Positions 1-7,722 of a stretch of DNA of 64,000 nucleotides are shown here, piece after piece; within the stretch, counting starts at the first letter, position 1; each line of letters starts with the position of its first letter. The translations under genes were made by a program, and so were the position numbers. The DNA lies in contig CABIZX010000001.1 of NCBI GenBank assembly GCA_902363375.1, positions 310,001-374,000 of the forward strand. Reading direction: 5' to 3'. Below the pieces are notes generated by a model. It searched no databases. It was not told where the DNA came from and saw only the letters and a list, made by a program, of their open reading frames with translations. This DNA comes from Clostridiaceae bacterium. GTDB lineage: Bacteria > Bacillota > Clostridia > Clostridiales > Clostridiaceae.

Positions 1-2
1 TT

Positions 3-668
3 ATAGATATAATTATGTACTATGCACCTATAGGCCTAGCAGCATATTTTGCTAATGTGGTTGGACAATTAGGAAGTCAAATATTGAGTGGTTATGCTAA
101 GGTTTTTATGCTCTATTTAGTGGTATCTATAGTTTATTTCATAGTATTTTTCACAATATATGCTTATATAGCAGGAGGCAAGGACGGTATAAAAACTTTT
201 TGGAAAAACTCAACAGGTCCATCGGTGACAGCTTTAGCTACATGTTCTAGTGCAGCATGTATACCAGTAAATATAGAAGCAGCTAAAAAGATGGGAGTAT
301 CTAGTTCTCTAGCTAATATAATTATGCCTTTAGGAGTAAATATTCATAAGGATGGTTCAGTAATAGGTGGAATATATAAAATAATGTTCTTATTTGCTAT
401 ATTCGGAAGAGATATGAATAGCTTGGGAACATTAATGATTATCTTAGCAGTAGGCTTATTAATAGGAGCTGTTGTTGGAGCTATACCAGTAGGTGGTTCA
501 ATTGGAGAAATGCTTATATTAAGTATATTTGGATTTCCACCAGAGGCTTTGGCAATAATGTTAGTGATTGCAACTATAATTGATGCTCCAGCAACTCTAC
601 TAAACTCAGCTGGTAATACGGTATGCACTATGTTAATATCTAAATTTACAGAAAAGGAAAAAGCTTAA
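3..668 (+). CDS. Dicarboxylate/amino acid:cation symporter, C-terminal part (5' end outside window)
   Basis: Sodium- or proton-coupled carrier of the DAACS (SstT/GltP/DctA) family, inserted in the cytoplasmic membrane. The reading frame is open to the window edge, so the ATG at 15 is internal and only about the last 220 residues are seen. The visible part has several hydrophobic segments, a serine-rich re-entrant loop (TALATCSSAACIPVN) followed by the family signature PLGVNIHKDG, and a second hairpin ending near TIIDAPATLLNSAGNT, matching the C-terminal half of DAACS carriers. The substrate cannot be assigned. The gene ends in a strong bidirectional terminator at 696-744. Family call is firm; specificity is unknown. 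Confidence 0.85.
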   Translation: MDIIMYYAPIGLAAYFANVVGQLGSQILSGYAKVFMLYLVVSIVYFIVFFTIYAYIAGGKDGIKTFWKNSTGPSVTALATCSSAACIPVNIEAAKKMGVSSSLANIIMPLGVNIHKDGSVIGGIYKIMFLFAIFGRDMNSLGTLMIILAVGLLIGAVVGAIPVGGSIGEMLILSIFGFPPEALAIMLVIATIIDAPATLLNSAGNTVCTMLISKFTEKEKA

Positions 669-695
669 TATAAAATTGTTATATGAATTTTTGTA

Positions 696-744
696 AATAA
701 GAATAAGGCTATCTCAGCTCAAATGAGATAGCCTTATTCTTATT
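696..744. terminator. Bidirectional rho-independent terminator
   Basis: Perfect 21-bp inverted repeat (696-716 and 724-744) with a 7-nt loop. T-rich tracts follow in both directions, so it can end the symporter transcript and the converging DUF3006 gene, whose stop codon lies within the right arm. Confidence 0.9.
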
Positions 745-904
745 TAATTATACTATACTCAAAATTTTCAAATAATAGTTTTGAACCTTCCCTTATTTCT
801 AAAGGAAGTAGAGCTCTTGCAATACTTATAGTATTGTTATTCTCATCCTTTAAAATAGCGTAATCGCCATCTATTGATATTACCTCATAATTTATAGTTA
901 ACAT
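740..904 (-). CDS. Small DUF3006-like protein (54 aa)
   Basis: Short acidic protein resembling DUF3006, a family of small Firmicute proteins of unknown function. Visible hallmarks are the N-terminal strand pattern EVISIDGDYAILKDENN, then ISIARALLPLEIREGSKL, consistent with a small beta-rich fold. It is shorter than the roughly 70 residues usual in the family. The ATG at 904 has a good ribosome site (AGGTAGG) about 6 nt upstream on the minus strand. The gene converges on the symporter, and its TAA at 740-742 lies inside the shared terminator stem. No function is known; the coding call rests on the ribosome site, frame and family resemblance. Confidence 0.65.
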   Translation of the reverse strand: MLTINYEVISIDGDYAILKDENNNTISIARALLPLEIREGSKLLFENFEYSIIK

Positions 905-1152
905 ATTAAAACCTACCTTTTACTATAAAATTTTAAGAATATTATAACTTGAAATTATGAGTATTCCAAGAAGGTTATAAAAATAGAATTAGAAAAAAGC
1001 AAATTAAATCTATAACTACAGAAATATAATTAAGCAAATTGTTATAATTTTTTATTTTTATAGGAATTACAATTATGGGAGTAATTTTTTATAAAGGCAC
1101 CATACTAATTAGTATTATTCATAAAATACTTAATTAAAGGAGAGGAAACTTA

Positions 1153-2343
1153 ATGGCTTATATAAATTTTAAGGAAGAAGTATTTAAGGGCAAAGAAGAA
1201 TTGCATAAAAGAATAGAAAATAATAAAAAGTTATTTACTGAAATTAAAAATGATAAAAGTAAAATTAGTATTAGCCCAGATGAGAAATATAGCTTTAGGA
1301 CTATTAAAGATAGAACTATTAATAATTCTAAAACTGAAAATGAAGGAGAGTTTTTAGAGATATCTGATAAAAATATTGTATGTACTGAATTTATAAAATG
1401 TAAGTTTTATAATATAAAGTTTAAAAATTGTACCTTTGTAGCCTGTAGGTTTGTAGAATGTGACTTTGGAGGTGGAGGAGTGATTTTTGAAAACTGTACC
1501 TTGATTTTAGAAGAAATTAATAATGTACCATCCTTAAATAAGAAAGATAATTTGTCTTGTACTTTTGAAAAATGCAAACTGTATTGTAAGTTCTTGAGCT
1601 CCAATATTACATATTTAATAATTGATGGCTGTGAACTTAAAGATACATCCTTTGAGCTTACGGATATGTCAAATATGATAATCATAAATTCATATATGAA
1701 GAAGATTAATTTAATGGATATTGATTTTTCAGGTGGTAAAACAATATCTACATACATTGAAGATATGGAATTTAACGACAAGTTAAAAAGTAAATTAGAT
1801 CCCAAAACTTTCTTTGATAAAATTGAACCTAAGGAAAAAACTAAGGCTGAATATGAAGGAATATATACTGTATACGAAACTATTGCAGATAAATATAATG
1901 AGAATAATTTAAAAAATAACTTTGGTGAATATTATTATCTTTGCAAGAATATGCAGAGAAAAAGTTTAGACAAAGTATTACCTAAAATAACATCTTATAT
2001 TTATTGGTTTACTTCTGGGTATGGAGAGAGAATATCATTTCCATTAATATCTTCTTTAGTGTTAATACTGATTTTTGCAGTTCTTTATATTATTTTAGGG
2101 TACTCTTCAGAAAATGAAGTGATTGCTTATTGGTGGAGGATAGGATTACCTAAAACCTTTAATGAATTTCTTAGTCAATTTAATCAATGTATTAATATAA
2201 GTGTTGAAGTATTCACTGGGTTAGGTTCTGATAATGAAACTCCGATACCATCATCTTTTATAGTAGCAAATAGTGAGATGATAATAGGTGTAATTATGAT
2301 GGGAGTTGGCATAGGTACTTTAACAAGAAAATTAGTTAGATAA
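1153..2343 (+). CDS. Pentapeptide-repeat protein with C-terminal two-helix channel-like domain
   Basis: 396 aa. Residues about 70-120 and 135-195 are pentapeptide-like repeats (CTEFIKCKFYNIKFKNCTF and similar), predicted to form a right-handed beta helix. Residues about 260-396 resemble the two-transmembrane potassium-channel domain (Ion_trans_2) often attached to pentapeptide repeats: a YGER-type linker at 290-293, a first helix at about 295-316, a pore-helix-like stretch at 345-357 and a second helix at about 373-392 ending GTLTRKLVR. The usual filter TxGYGD is replaced by FTGLGSDNETP, so potassium selectivity is not supported. Good ribosome site (AAAGGAGAGG). Single gene with its own terminator. 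A cytoplasmic sensor joined to a membrane pore or anchor is my inference. Confidence 0.65.
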   Translation: MAYINFKEEVFKGKEELHKRIENNKKLFTEIKNDKSKISISPDEKYSFRTIKDRTINNSKTENEGEFLEISDKNIVCTEFIKCKFYNIKFKNCTFVACRFVECDFGGGGVIFENCTLILEEINNVPSLNKKDNLSCTFEKCKLYCKFLSSNITYLIIDGCELKDTSFELTDMSNMIIINSYMKKINLMDIDFSGGKTISTYIEDMEFNDKLKSKLDPKTFFDKIEPKEKTKAEYEGIYTVYETIADKYNENNLKNNFGEYYYLCKNMQRKSLDKVLPKITSYIYWFTSGYGERISFPLISSLVLILIFAVLYIILGYSSENEVIAYWWRIGLPKTFNEFLSQFNQCINISVEVFTGLGSDNETPIPSSFIVANSEMIIGVIMMGVGIGTLTRKLVR

Positions 2344-2382
2344 ATGATATAAAATACAACTGAGATTCTAAAATTTTGTACC

Positions 2383-2417
2383 AAAATAAGTGCAGCTATG
2401 GTGGCACTTATTTTTTT
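2383..2417 (+). terminator. Rho-independent terminator
   Basis: 11-bp stem (2383-2393 with 2404-2414) followed by a T tract, 40 nt after the channel-like gene. Confidence 0.8.
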
Positions 2418-2505
2418 ATATGCATTAATATCACCATAGTAACAAATAAGCTTTAATAATTACAAGAATAAAGTTTTAGTTTATTTTTTAACAAAAGTTT
2501 AAACT

Positions 2506-2521
2506 TGTAACAAAGGTTACA
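2506..2521. promoter_or_regulatory. Crp/Fnr-family operator candidate (TGTAAC-N4-GTTACA)
   Basis: Perfect 6+6 inverted repeat with a 4-bp spacer. From memory this is close to the GTAAC-N4-GTTAC motif reported for HcpR-type Crp/Fnr regulators of clostridia that control the hybrid-cluster protein and ferredoxin-like genes. It is centred at 2513.5. With a TATAAT at 2543-2548 and an inferred start near 2555, the centre falls at about -41.5, the classical class II activator position. The overlapping -35 region (CATACC) is poor, as expected for an activator-dependent promoter. Confidence 0.55.
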
Positions 2522-2542
2522 TACCTGTTATAGAAATCTAGT

Positions 2543-2548
2543 TATAAT
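2543..2548 (+). promoter_or_regulatory. -10 element for the ferredoxin-like gene
   Basis: Exact TATAAT about 112 nt before the start codon. There is no recognisable -35 hexamer 17 bp upstream; the palindrome at 2506-2521 occupies that zone. Confidence 0.5.
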
Positions 2549-2660
2549 TAGGTTATAGTAAATATGTTATATGTTAAATTTAATTTTAAAGTATATAAAA
2601 ATATGATTATTGTATAAGAGAACTTAATTAAGTTAAATTATAAATCTAGGAGGATTTTTT

Positions 2661-3449
2661 ATGAAAAGAAAAATAATTAAAATCCATGAAGAAAAATGTA
2701 ATGGCTGTGGATTATGTGTTACTGCATGTCACGAAAGAGCAATAGAATTAATCAATGGAAAAGCAAAACTTATTAGTGACATATATTGTGATGGTTTAGG
2801 GGACTGCCTACCTAATTGTCCTACATCAGCTATAGAGATCGTGGAAAGAGAAGCTGAAGAGTATGATGATGATGCAGTAAAGGCGAGAATTTTAGAACTA
2901 GATAACAAGGTAGAGGATAAGAAAAAATATCATATAAATAATATGAATCTTAATGATAAGATAAATGAAGAAAAAGTTCCATGTGGATGCCCTGGTACTA
3001 TGGCAAAAACTATTGAGAGAAAGCCTGTGATGACTATACAAGCTATGTCTAAGAAAACAGAAAATACTTTTGCAAATAATTCTGAGCTTATGCAGTGGCC
3101 AGTACAATTAAACTTAATAAATACTAGTGCACCATATTTAAAAAATGCAAATCTATTAGTAGCGGCAGATTGTACAGCCTATGCTTATGGAAATTTTCAT
3201 AGAGATTTCATGAAGGATAAAATTACAGTGATAGGATGCCCTAAACTTGATGATAATGAACATTATAAAAATAAATTAGCTGAAATACTAGAGAAGAATA
3301 ATATAAAGAGCATAACTGTAGTTAGAATGGAAGTACCATGTTGTGCAGGAATAGTATCATCAGTTAAAGGAGCTATGTTACAAGCACAAATTATAGTTCC
3401 ATACAAAGAAGTAATCATTGGAACAAACGGAGAAGTAATAGAAAACTGA
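2661..3449 (+). CDS. Ferredoxin-like 4Fe-4S protein with extra cysteine-rich domain
   Basis: 262 aa, cytoplasmic. Residues 1-60 form a ferredoxin-type domain: C13, C16, C19, C23 (CxxCxxCxxxC, followed by His rather than Pro) and C43, C49, C53 before Pro; the second cluster has three clear cysteines in a CDGLGDCLPNCP arrangement. Residues about 105-120 carry a CGCPG motif, and the C-terminal part has DCTAYAYG, GCPKLD and VPCCAG, so further metal or redox sites are likely. Clostridial homologues are usually annotated only as 4Fe-4S proteins; a hybrid-cluster (hcp) partner role is possible. Good AGGAGG site. It is alone between terminators and sits behind a Crp/Fnr-type operator, suggesting redox or nitrosative control (inference). 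Confidence 0.75.
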   Translation: MKRKIIKIHEEKCNGCGLCVTACHERAIELINGKAKLISDIYCDGLGDCLPNCPTSAIEIVEREAEEYDDDAVKARILELDNKVEDKKKYHINNMNLNDKINEEKVPCGCPGTMAKTIERKPVMTIQAMSKKTENTFANNSELMQWPVQLNLINTSAPYLKNANLLVAADCTAYAYGNFHRDFMKDKITVIGCPKLDDNEHYKNKLAEILEKNNIKSITVVRMEVPCCAGIVSSVKGAMLQAQIIVPYKEVIIGTNGEVIEN

Positions 3450-3480
3450 ATAAAATAATTTATAATATTATAAATTAAGG

Positions 3481-3544
3481 AGTTATCTTAAAATTAATCA
3501 ACGCATTTCATATAGGGTTGAGTTAATTTTAAGATAACTTTTTA
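3481..3544 (+). terminator. Rho-independent terminator
   Basis: 17-bp perfect inverted repeat (3481-3497 with 3523-3539) closed by a partly paired loop and followed by T5. Confidence 0.85.
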
Positions 3545-3691
3545 TTATAGAAATATTTAAAAACTTTAAAAAGTAGTTATAAAAAGTTAATGGAATAAAG
3601 TGATAATATAATGTATATTAAATATAAGTTTTAAATATTATAAATCAGTAGATACAATGATACGAAAGCCCACAAAGGAGAGGTAGTACTT

Positions 3692-4258
3692 ATGTCAAAT
3701 TCAATAATAACTAAAAAAGCATTGGCTAAATCTTTAAAAGAATTAATGAACTCTACACCTTTAAATAAAATATCTGTTAAAGAAATAGTTGATAATTGTG
3801 GATTAAATAGACAAACCTTTTATTATCATTTTCAAGATATATATAATCTATTAGAGTGGATTTATGAAACAGAAGCAGTAGAAAGTATATCTAAATATAG
3901 AAGTTATGATACATGGACTGATGGTTTTCAAAAAATATTTAACTACATAGAAAGCAATAGAAAGTTTTGTATGAACACTTTGAATTCTTTAGGTAAAAAT
4001 CATTTGGATTCATATCTATACACTGTTACCTATGACTTAATTATAGGAGTAGTTAATGAAGTTTCTAAGAATATGAGAGCTACTGAAGATAATAAGAAGT
4101 TTATTGCAAATTTTTATACATTAGCATTTACCGGATTAGTAATCCAATGGATGAATAGTGGAATGAAGGAAGATTCTCATAAGATTATTGAAAAGCTAAG
4201 TGAATTAGTAGAGGGGAACTTTATGAGAGCATTGGAGAGATATGAAAAGGATGTATAA
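3692..4258 (+). CDS. TetR/AcrR family transcriptional regulator (DhaS-like)
   Basis: 188 aa DNA-binding repressor or activator. Residues about 8-55 form the TetR helix-turn-helix, with the signature KISVKEIVDNCGLNRQTFYYHF; the rest is an all-helical ligand domain of the TetR_C_8 type seen in DhaS-like regulators. Ribosome site AAAGGAGAGG. It stands alone, with no adjacent efflux or dihydroxyacetone kinase gene, so no target can be named. The 3' end overlaps a 14-bp hairpin at 4247-4282. The family is certain; the ligand is unknown. Confidence 0.85.
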   Translation: MSNSIITKKALAKSLKELMNSTPLNKISVKEIVDNCGLNRQTFYYHFQDIYNLLEWIYETEAVESISKYRSYDTWTDGFQKIFNYIESNRKFCMNTLNSLGKNHLDSYLYTVTYDLIIGVVNEVSKNMRATEDNKKFIANFYTLAFTGLVIQWMNSGMKEDSHKIIEKLSELVEGNFMRALERYEKDV

Positions 4259-4282
4259 TAACTATAATTATTATGCATCCTT
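4247..4282. terminator. Hairpin at the tetR / WG-lipoprotein convergent junction
   Basis: 14-bp stem (4247-4260 with 4269-4282, one wobble) that includes the tetR stop codon. The T-rich tail is weak on both strands, so terminator function is probable but not strong. Confidence 0.5.
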
Positions 4283-4316
4283 ATGATTTTAAATATAAAA
4301 TAACTTCATAAGTATT

Positions 4317-5765
4317 TTAATTTAATTTATTTCCATTGGCATCAATATAAAACCATTGGTTGTCCAAATTTACTGCTATTGGAGTATTTTCTTCAAAAGA
4401 AAATTTTATTTCATTATAAATAGTATCTGTGAATTTATAAGAGCTTCTATTAAAAAGTCCCCATTTACCATCTTTACATATTTTAAATATGTTATTATCA
4501 TAAGTTTCAATAGTATCATATTCACATTTAAGAATTTCTTTTTGAGTTTTATCTACAATACCCCATTTACCATTTAGAGAAACCTGGAAAAGTTCTCCGT
4601 TAGTATCTATATTATAAACATCATCATAAATAGTGGGTATTATTTCCAGGCCGCTAGAGGCCATAATACCATATTTGCCTGAACTAGATACCCTAGCAAA
4701 CCCATTATGATAGTAGGTTACCTCTGAATAATCTGTATTAAGGATTATTTCTCCTTTTTTATTTATAAGAACATATTTAGTATTCTTATCTTCATCTAAA
4801 TATGAGGCAGGAAATATATCCTCTTCAGGATTAAATTCTATATATTGAAATTTAGGTTCAAAAAGCATGTTTCCATTGCGATCTATAAGGGTAGCATTAC
4901 CATTAAGAAAAGCCATGGTGATATCACTTCGGTAGAAAGGAGCTATATCATCATAGATTGCAGGAATGACTACACTACCATTCTTATCTATGCATCCATG
5001 TTTACCATTAATATATATTGTGGCTAAATTATTGAAAAATAGATCAGCTACATCATAGGTTGGTTTGATTACTATTTCATCCTTGGTATTTATGTAACCA
5101 TATTTACCATCTATAGATACTGGAGATAAATCATCTGAAAAACTTAAATAATTAGGATATTTAGGCTCTACTATAGTTTTAGTATCTAGATTTACAAAAC
5201 CAAACTTTCCATTACTTTCAAGATAAACTATATTGGGATTATTATCACCCCATAGATTTATACTACTATATTTAGGTTCTACCTTAAAATTAGTATTCAA
5301 ATCTATAAATCCCTGATAATTGTTTTCTGTAATTATAGCTATATTTTTATCATTATATATTAATATAGGAGATTCAGAGATAAAGTCAATTATCAAATTT
5401 TCTTTAAAATCTATACAACCATATTTGTTATTTTTCTTAACACAAAGGAGTGTATCAGATACAAGGGTGATTTCTTCATATTTGAAGGGAATTATAACAT
5501 TATTTTTTTTGTCAATAGCACCCCAAAGACCATTCTTTTTAACTAAACCAATACCATTATGAAAGTAATATGCATCTTCATAGGATGGGGTTATCACTAA
5601 ATTTTCATTAGTATCAATAAATCCATAAAGTCCTTGAAGTTTAACAGCAGCAACACCGTCATTAAATTCCATAATATTTTCATACTTAGTATTATCATTA
5701 CAACCAACTAAAAAAATACAAAAAAATATTAATAGTATTGAAAATAGTTTATTTAAAATCTTCAT
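4317..5765 (-). CDS. WG-repeat lipoprotein
   Basis: 482 aa secreted lipoprotein. The N-terminus is a signal peptide with a lipobox (FLVGC, Cys at about 22), so it should be lipid-anchored outside the membrane. The remainder is about a dozen WG (KWG) beta repeats of about 35 residues, with recurring units such as GLYGFID, GLWGAID, GKYGYIN and GKWGIVD; a few copies are degenerate (NGNATLID, NQWFYID). These repeats are usually taken as surface binding modules without enzymatic activity. Ribosome site AGGAGG just before the ATG. Its ligand is unknown and no partner gene is adjacent. Confidence 0.85.
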   Translation of the reverse strand: MKILNKLFSILLIFFCIFLVGCNDNTKYENIMEFNDGVAAVKLQGLYGFIDTNENLVITPSYEDAYYFHNGIGLVKKNGLWGAIDKKNNVIIPFKYEEITLVSDTLLCVKKNNKYGCIDFKENLIIDFISESPILIYNDKNIAIITENNYQGFIDLNTNFKVEPKYSSINLWGDNNPNIVYLESNGKFGFVNLDTKTIVEPKYPNYLSFSDDLSPVSIDGKYGYINTKDEIVIKPTYDVADLFFNNLATIYINGKHGCIDKNGSVVIPAIYDDIAPFYRSDITMAFLNGNATLIDRNGNMLFEPKFQYIEFNPEEDIFPASYLDEDKNTKYVLINKKGEIILNTDYSEVTYYHNGFARVSSSGKYGIMASSGLEIIPTIYDDVYNIDTNGELFQVSLNGKWGIVDKTQKEILKCEYDTIETYDNNIFKICKDGKWGLFNRSSYKFTDTIYNEIKFSFEENTPIAVNLDNQWFYIDANGNKLN

Positions 5766-5835
5766 ATATCCTCCTCAAAATCATTATTTAGTATATTTTA
5801 ACATTATATGTTTATTAGGTATATAGGATTTTGAG

Positions 5836-5876
5836 CAAAAAATAAAAATGCAGCATTACATAAAACACCGCATTTT
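5836..5876 (-). terminator. Terminator of the DEAD-box helicase gene
   Basis: Read on the minus strand: a short stem (AAAATGC/GCATTTT, 5870-5876 with 5845-5851) followed by a T-rich run, 25 nt beyond the helicase stop. The loop is long (18 nt), so strength is moderate. Confidence 0.6.
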
Positions 5877-5900
5877 GATTATAGAATTAAATTCTAAAGG

Positions 5901-7469
5901 TTATTTTCTTTTATTAGATATTTCAATGTTTACTTTTCGTTTTCCAAACATTTTTCCCTTAGAGTTTTCTAATATTACATTTACAAGATTGCTAGGCACA
6001 TCGACAAAAGAGAATTTGTCAAGAATATCAATTCTTCCAATTTCTTTACCTTTAACACCGGCAGTGTTATCTAAGAATTCAATTATATCCTTAGCTTTAG
6101 CCTTATCTAGCTTACCAACAGATAAAAATAATCTAGTTGTATCGTCTATATTTACAGTTTCTTCAGAGTAATTACAATTTAATTCTTTATCAAACATAAG
6201 TTTAAGTAAAGAAGCAGTAACATCTTCAGCACCATACTCATTTATAAGCTCCTTAGCCATAGGAAGGAAAGTGTTATAAGAATCTTCTTGTAATACATTA
6301 CTGATATTTTCTAATAAGCTTCCAGATTTAGCAGAGAATATATCAGCTAAAGTAGGTATATCCTTTTTTACTATTTTGCTTTTAGTGTGATTTTCAATTT
6401 GTCTTATGAAGGACACTTCTTTTCTTGTAGCAAAACTATACGCAATTCCCTCTTTGTTAGCTCTACCAGTTCTTCCAATTCTATGAACGTAAGATTCTAT
6501 ATCTTGTGGTAAATCATAGTTTATAACATGAGTAACATCTTCAACATCAATTCCACGGGCTGCAACATCAGTAGCCACAAGGAAATGTAGCTGTCCGTTC
6601 TTAAACTTAGCTAGAGTATTCATTCTCTGACTTTGTTTCATATCTCCATGCATACCTTCAACACTATAGCCTTTGCCATGTAGAGCATCAACTAATTCAT
6701 CAACACCTTTTTTAGTTTTACAGAACATTATTGTTGTAGTTGGATTATCTACGTCTAAAATTCTACAAAGTGAATCAAATTTATTAGATGGGTTAACTAA
6801 AAAGTATGATTGTTGAATTTTGGAAACAGTCATTGATTTTTTAGCTATTACAATGTGCTGAGCATCTGTCTTCATATATTTTTTAGCAAGATTTTTTATA
6901 GGTCTTGGCATTGTGGCAGAGAATAGAAGTGTTTGTCTTTCTTCATTTAAATTAGATAAGATACTTTCTATATCTTCTATAAATCCCATATTTAACATTT
7001 CATCTGCTTCATCTAAAACTAGGAATTTAACTTTTTCAAGTTTTAAGGTTCTTCTATTAATATGATCTAAGATTCTTCCAGGGGTTCCGACTACTATATC
7101 TACACCTCTCTTAAGTGATGCAAGTTGTTTATCAAAAGATTGACCACCATAAATTGCAAGAATTTTATATTTTTCATACTTACATAATTTTAAAAGTTCT
7201 TCGCTAACTTGAATAGCTAATTCTCTTGTAGGAGCTAATATTAAAGTTTGAATGGCTCCACCTTTAGGTCCCATATTGCTAAGAATAGGTGCTCCAAAGG
7301 CAAGGGTTTTACCAGTTCCTGTTTGTGCTTGACCTATTATATCATAACCTTGTAAACTTACAGGAATGCTTTTTTCTTGTATATCGCTAGGATGCTCAAA
7401 GTTTAAGTCATCTATTGACTTTAGTATGGAATCTTTAAGTCCCAGTTCTTCAAATTTAGTTTTTATCAT
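5901..7469 (-). CDS. DEAD-box ATP-dependent RNA helicase with DbpA-type RNA-binding domain
   Basis: 522 aa. Motifs in order: Q motif near residue 31, Walker A AQTGTGKT (48-55), PTRELA (80-85), TPGR (129-132), DEAD (153-156), SAT (184-186), and in the second RecA domain ARGIDVEDV and HRIGRTGRA. Residues about 445-518 look like the DbpA RNA-binding domain (RLFLSVGKLDKAKAKDIIEF...GKRKVNIEI), which in DbpA/YxiN relatives targets 23S rRNA. It probably remodels rRNA or structured RNA during ribosome assembly or cold growth. Monocistronic, divergent from the M16 peptidase operon. DeaD/CshA and DbpA naming cannot be separated by eye. Confidence 0.93.
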   Translation of the reverse strand: MIKTKFEELGLKDSILKSIDDLNFEHPSDIQEKSIPVSLQGYDIIGQAQTGTGKTLAFGAPILSNMGPKGGAIQTLILAPTRELAIQVSEELLKLCKYEKYKILAIYGGQSFDKQLASLKRGVDIVVGTPGRILDHINRRTLKLEKVKFLVLDEADEMLNMGFIEDIESILSNLNEERQTLLFSATMPRPIKNLAKKYMKTDAQHIVIAKKSMTVSKIQQSYFLVNPSNKFDSLCRILDVDNPTTTIMFCKTKKGVDELVDALHGKGYSVEGMHGDMKQSQRMNTLAKFKNGQLHFLVATDVAARGIDVEDVTHVINYDLPQDIESYVHRIGRTGRANKEGIAYSFATRKEVSFIRQIENHTKSKIVKKDIPTLADIFSAKSGSLLENISNVLQEDSYNTFLPMAKELINEYGAEDVTASLLKLMFDKELNCNYSEETVNIDDTTRLFLSVGKLDKAKAKDIIEFLDNTAGVKGKEIGRIDILDKFSFVDVPSNLVNVILENSKGKMFGKRKVNIEISNKRK

Positions 7470-7643
7470 TCATATTCCTCTTCTCTTTTTTCTTTAAATA
7501 CATCTAATAGTACCACAGTATATATATAATATCAATTGTAAACTAAAATTTTATCATTAGTTATATTTAAATATCATAAAAATATGTAAGTGGAAATATA
7601 AAACTCTACTACATTTTCATAAAATCATATATTATATTATGTG

Positions 7644-7687
7644 TAGATATAATTAATATTATAGATATAATTAATATTATAGATATA
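7644..7687 (+). repeat. Tandem 18-bp repeat upstream of the M16 peptidase gene
   Basis: Two exact copies of TAGATATAATTAATATTA (7644-7661, 7662-7679) and an 8-bp partial third copy. Each copy carries TATAAT-like sequence, so it could supply alternative -10 elements. Confidence 0.8.
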
Positions 7688-7722
7688 TATTGAATAGAGA
7701 GATTTTAAAATAAGGAGAATAT

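Noticed and set aside
344..628. 94-codon frame opposite the symporter gene
   Set aside because: Antisense shadow of a conserved membrane-protein gene, without ribosome site or recognisable product; the same applies to the other antisense frames within valS, pheT, mutS2, ktrB, asd and dapA.
5848..6171. 107-codon plus-strand frame over the helicase 3' end
   Set aside because: Antisense to the conserved DbpA-type domain; the coding strand is clearly minus.
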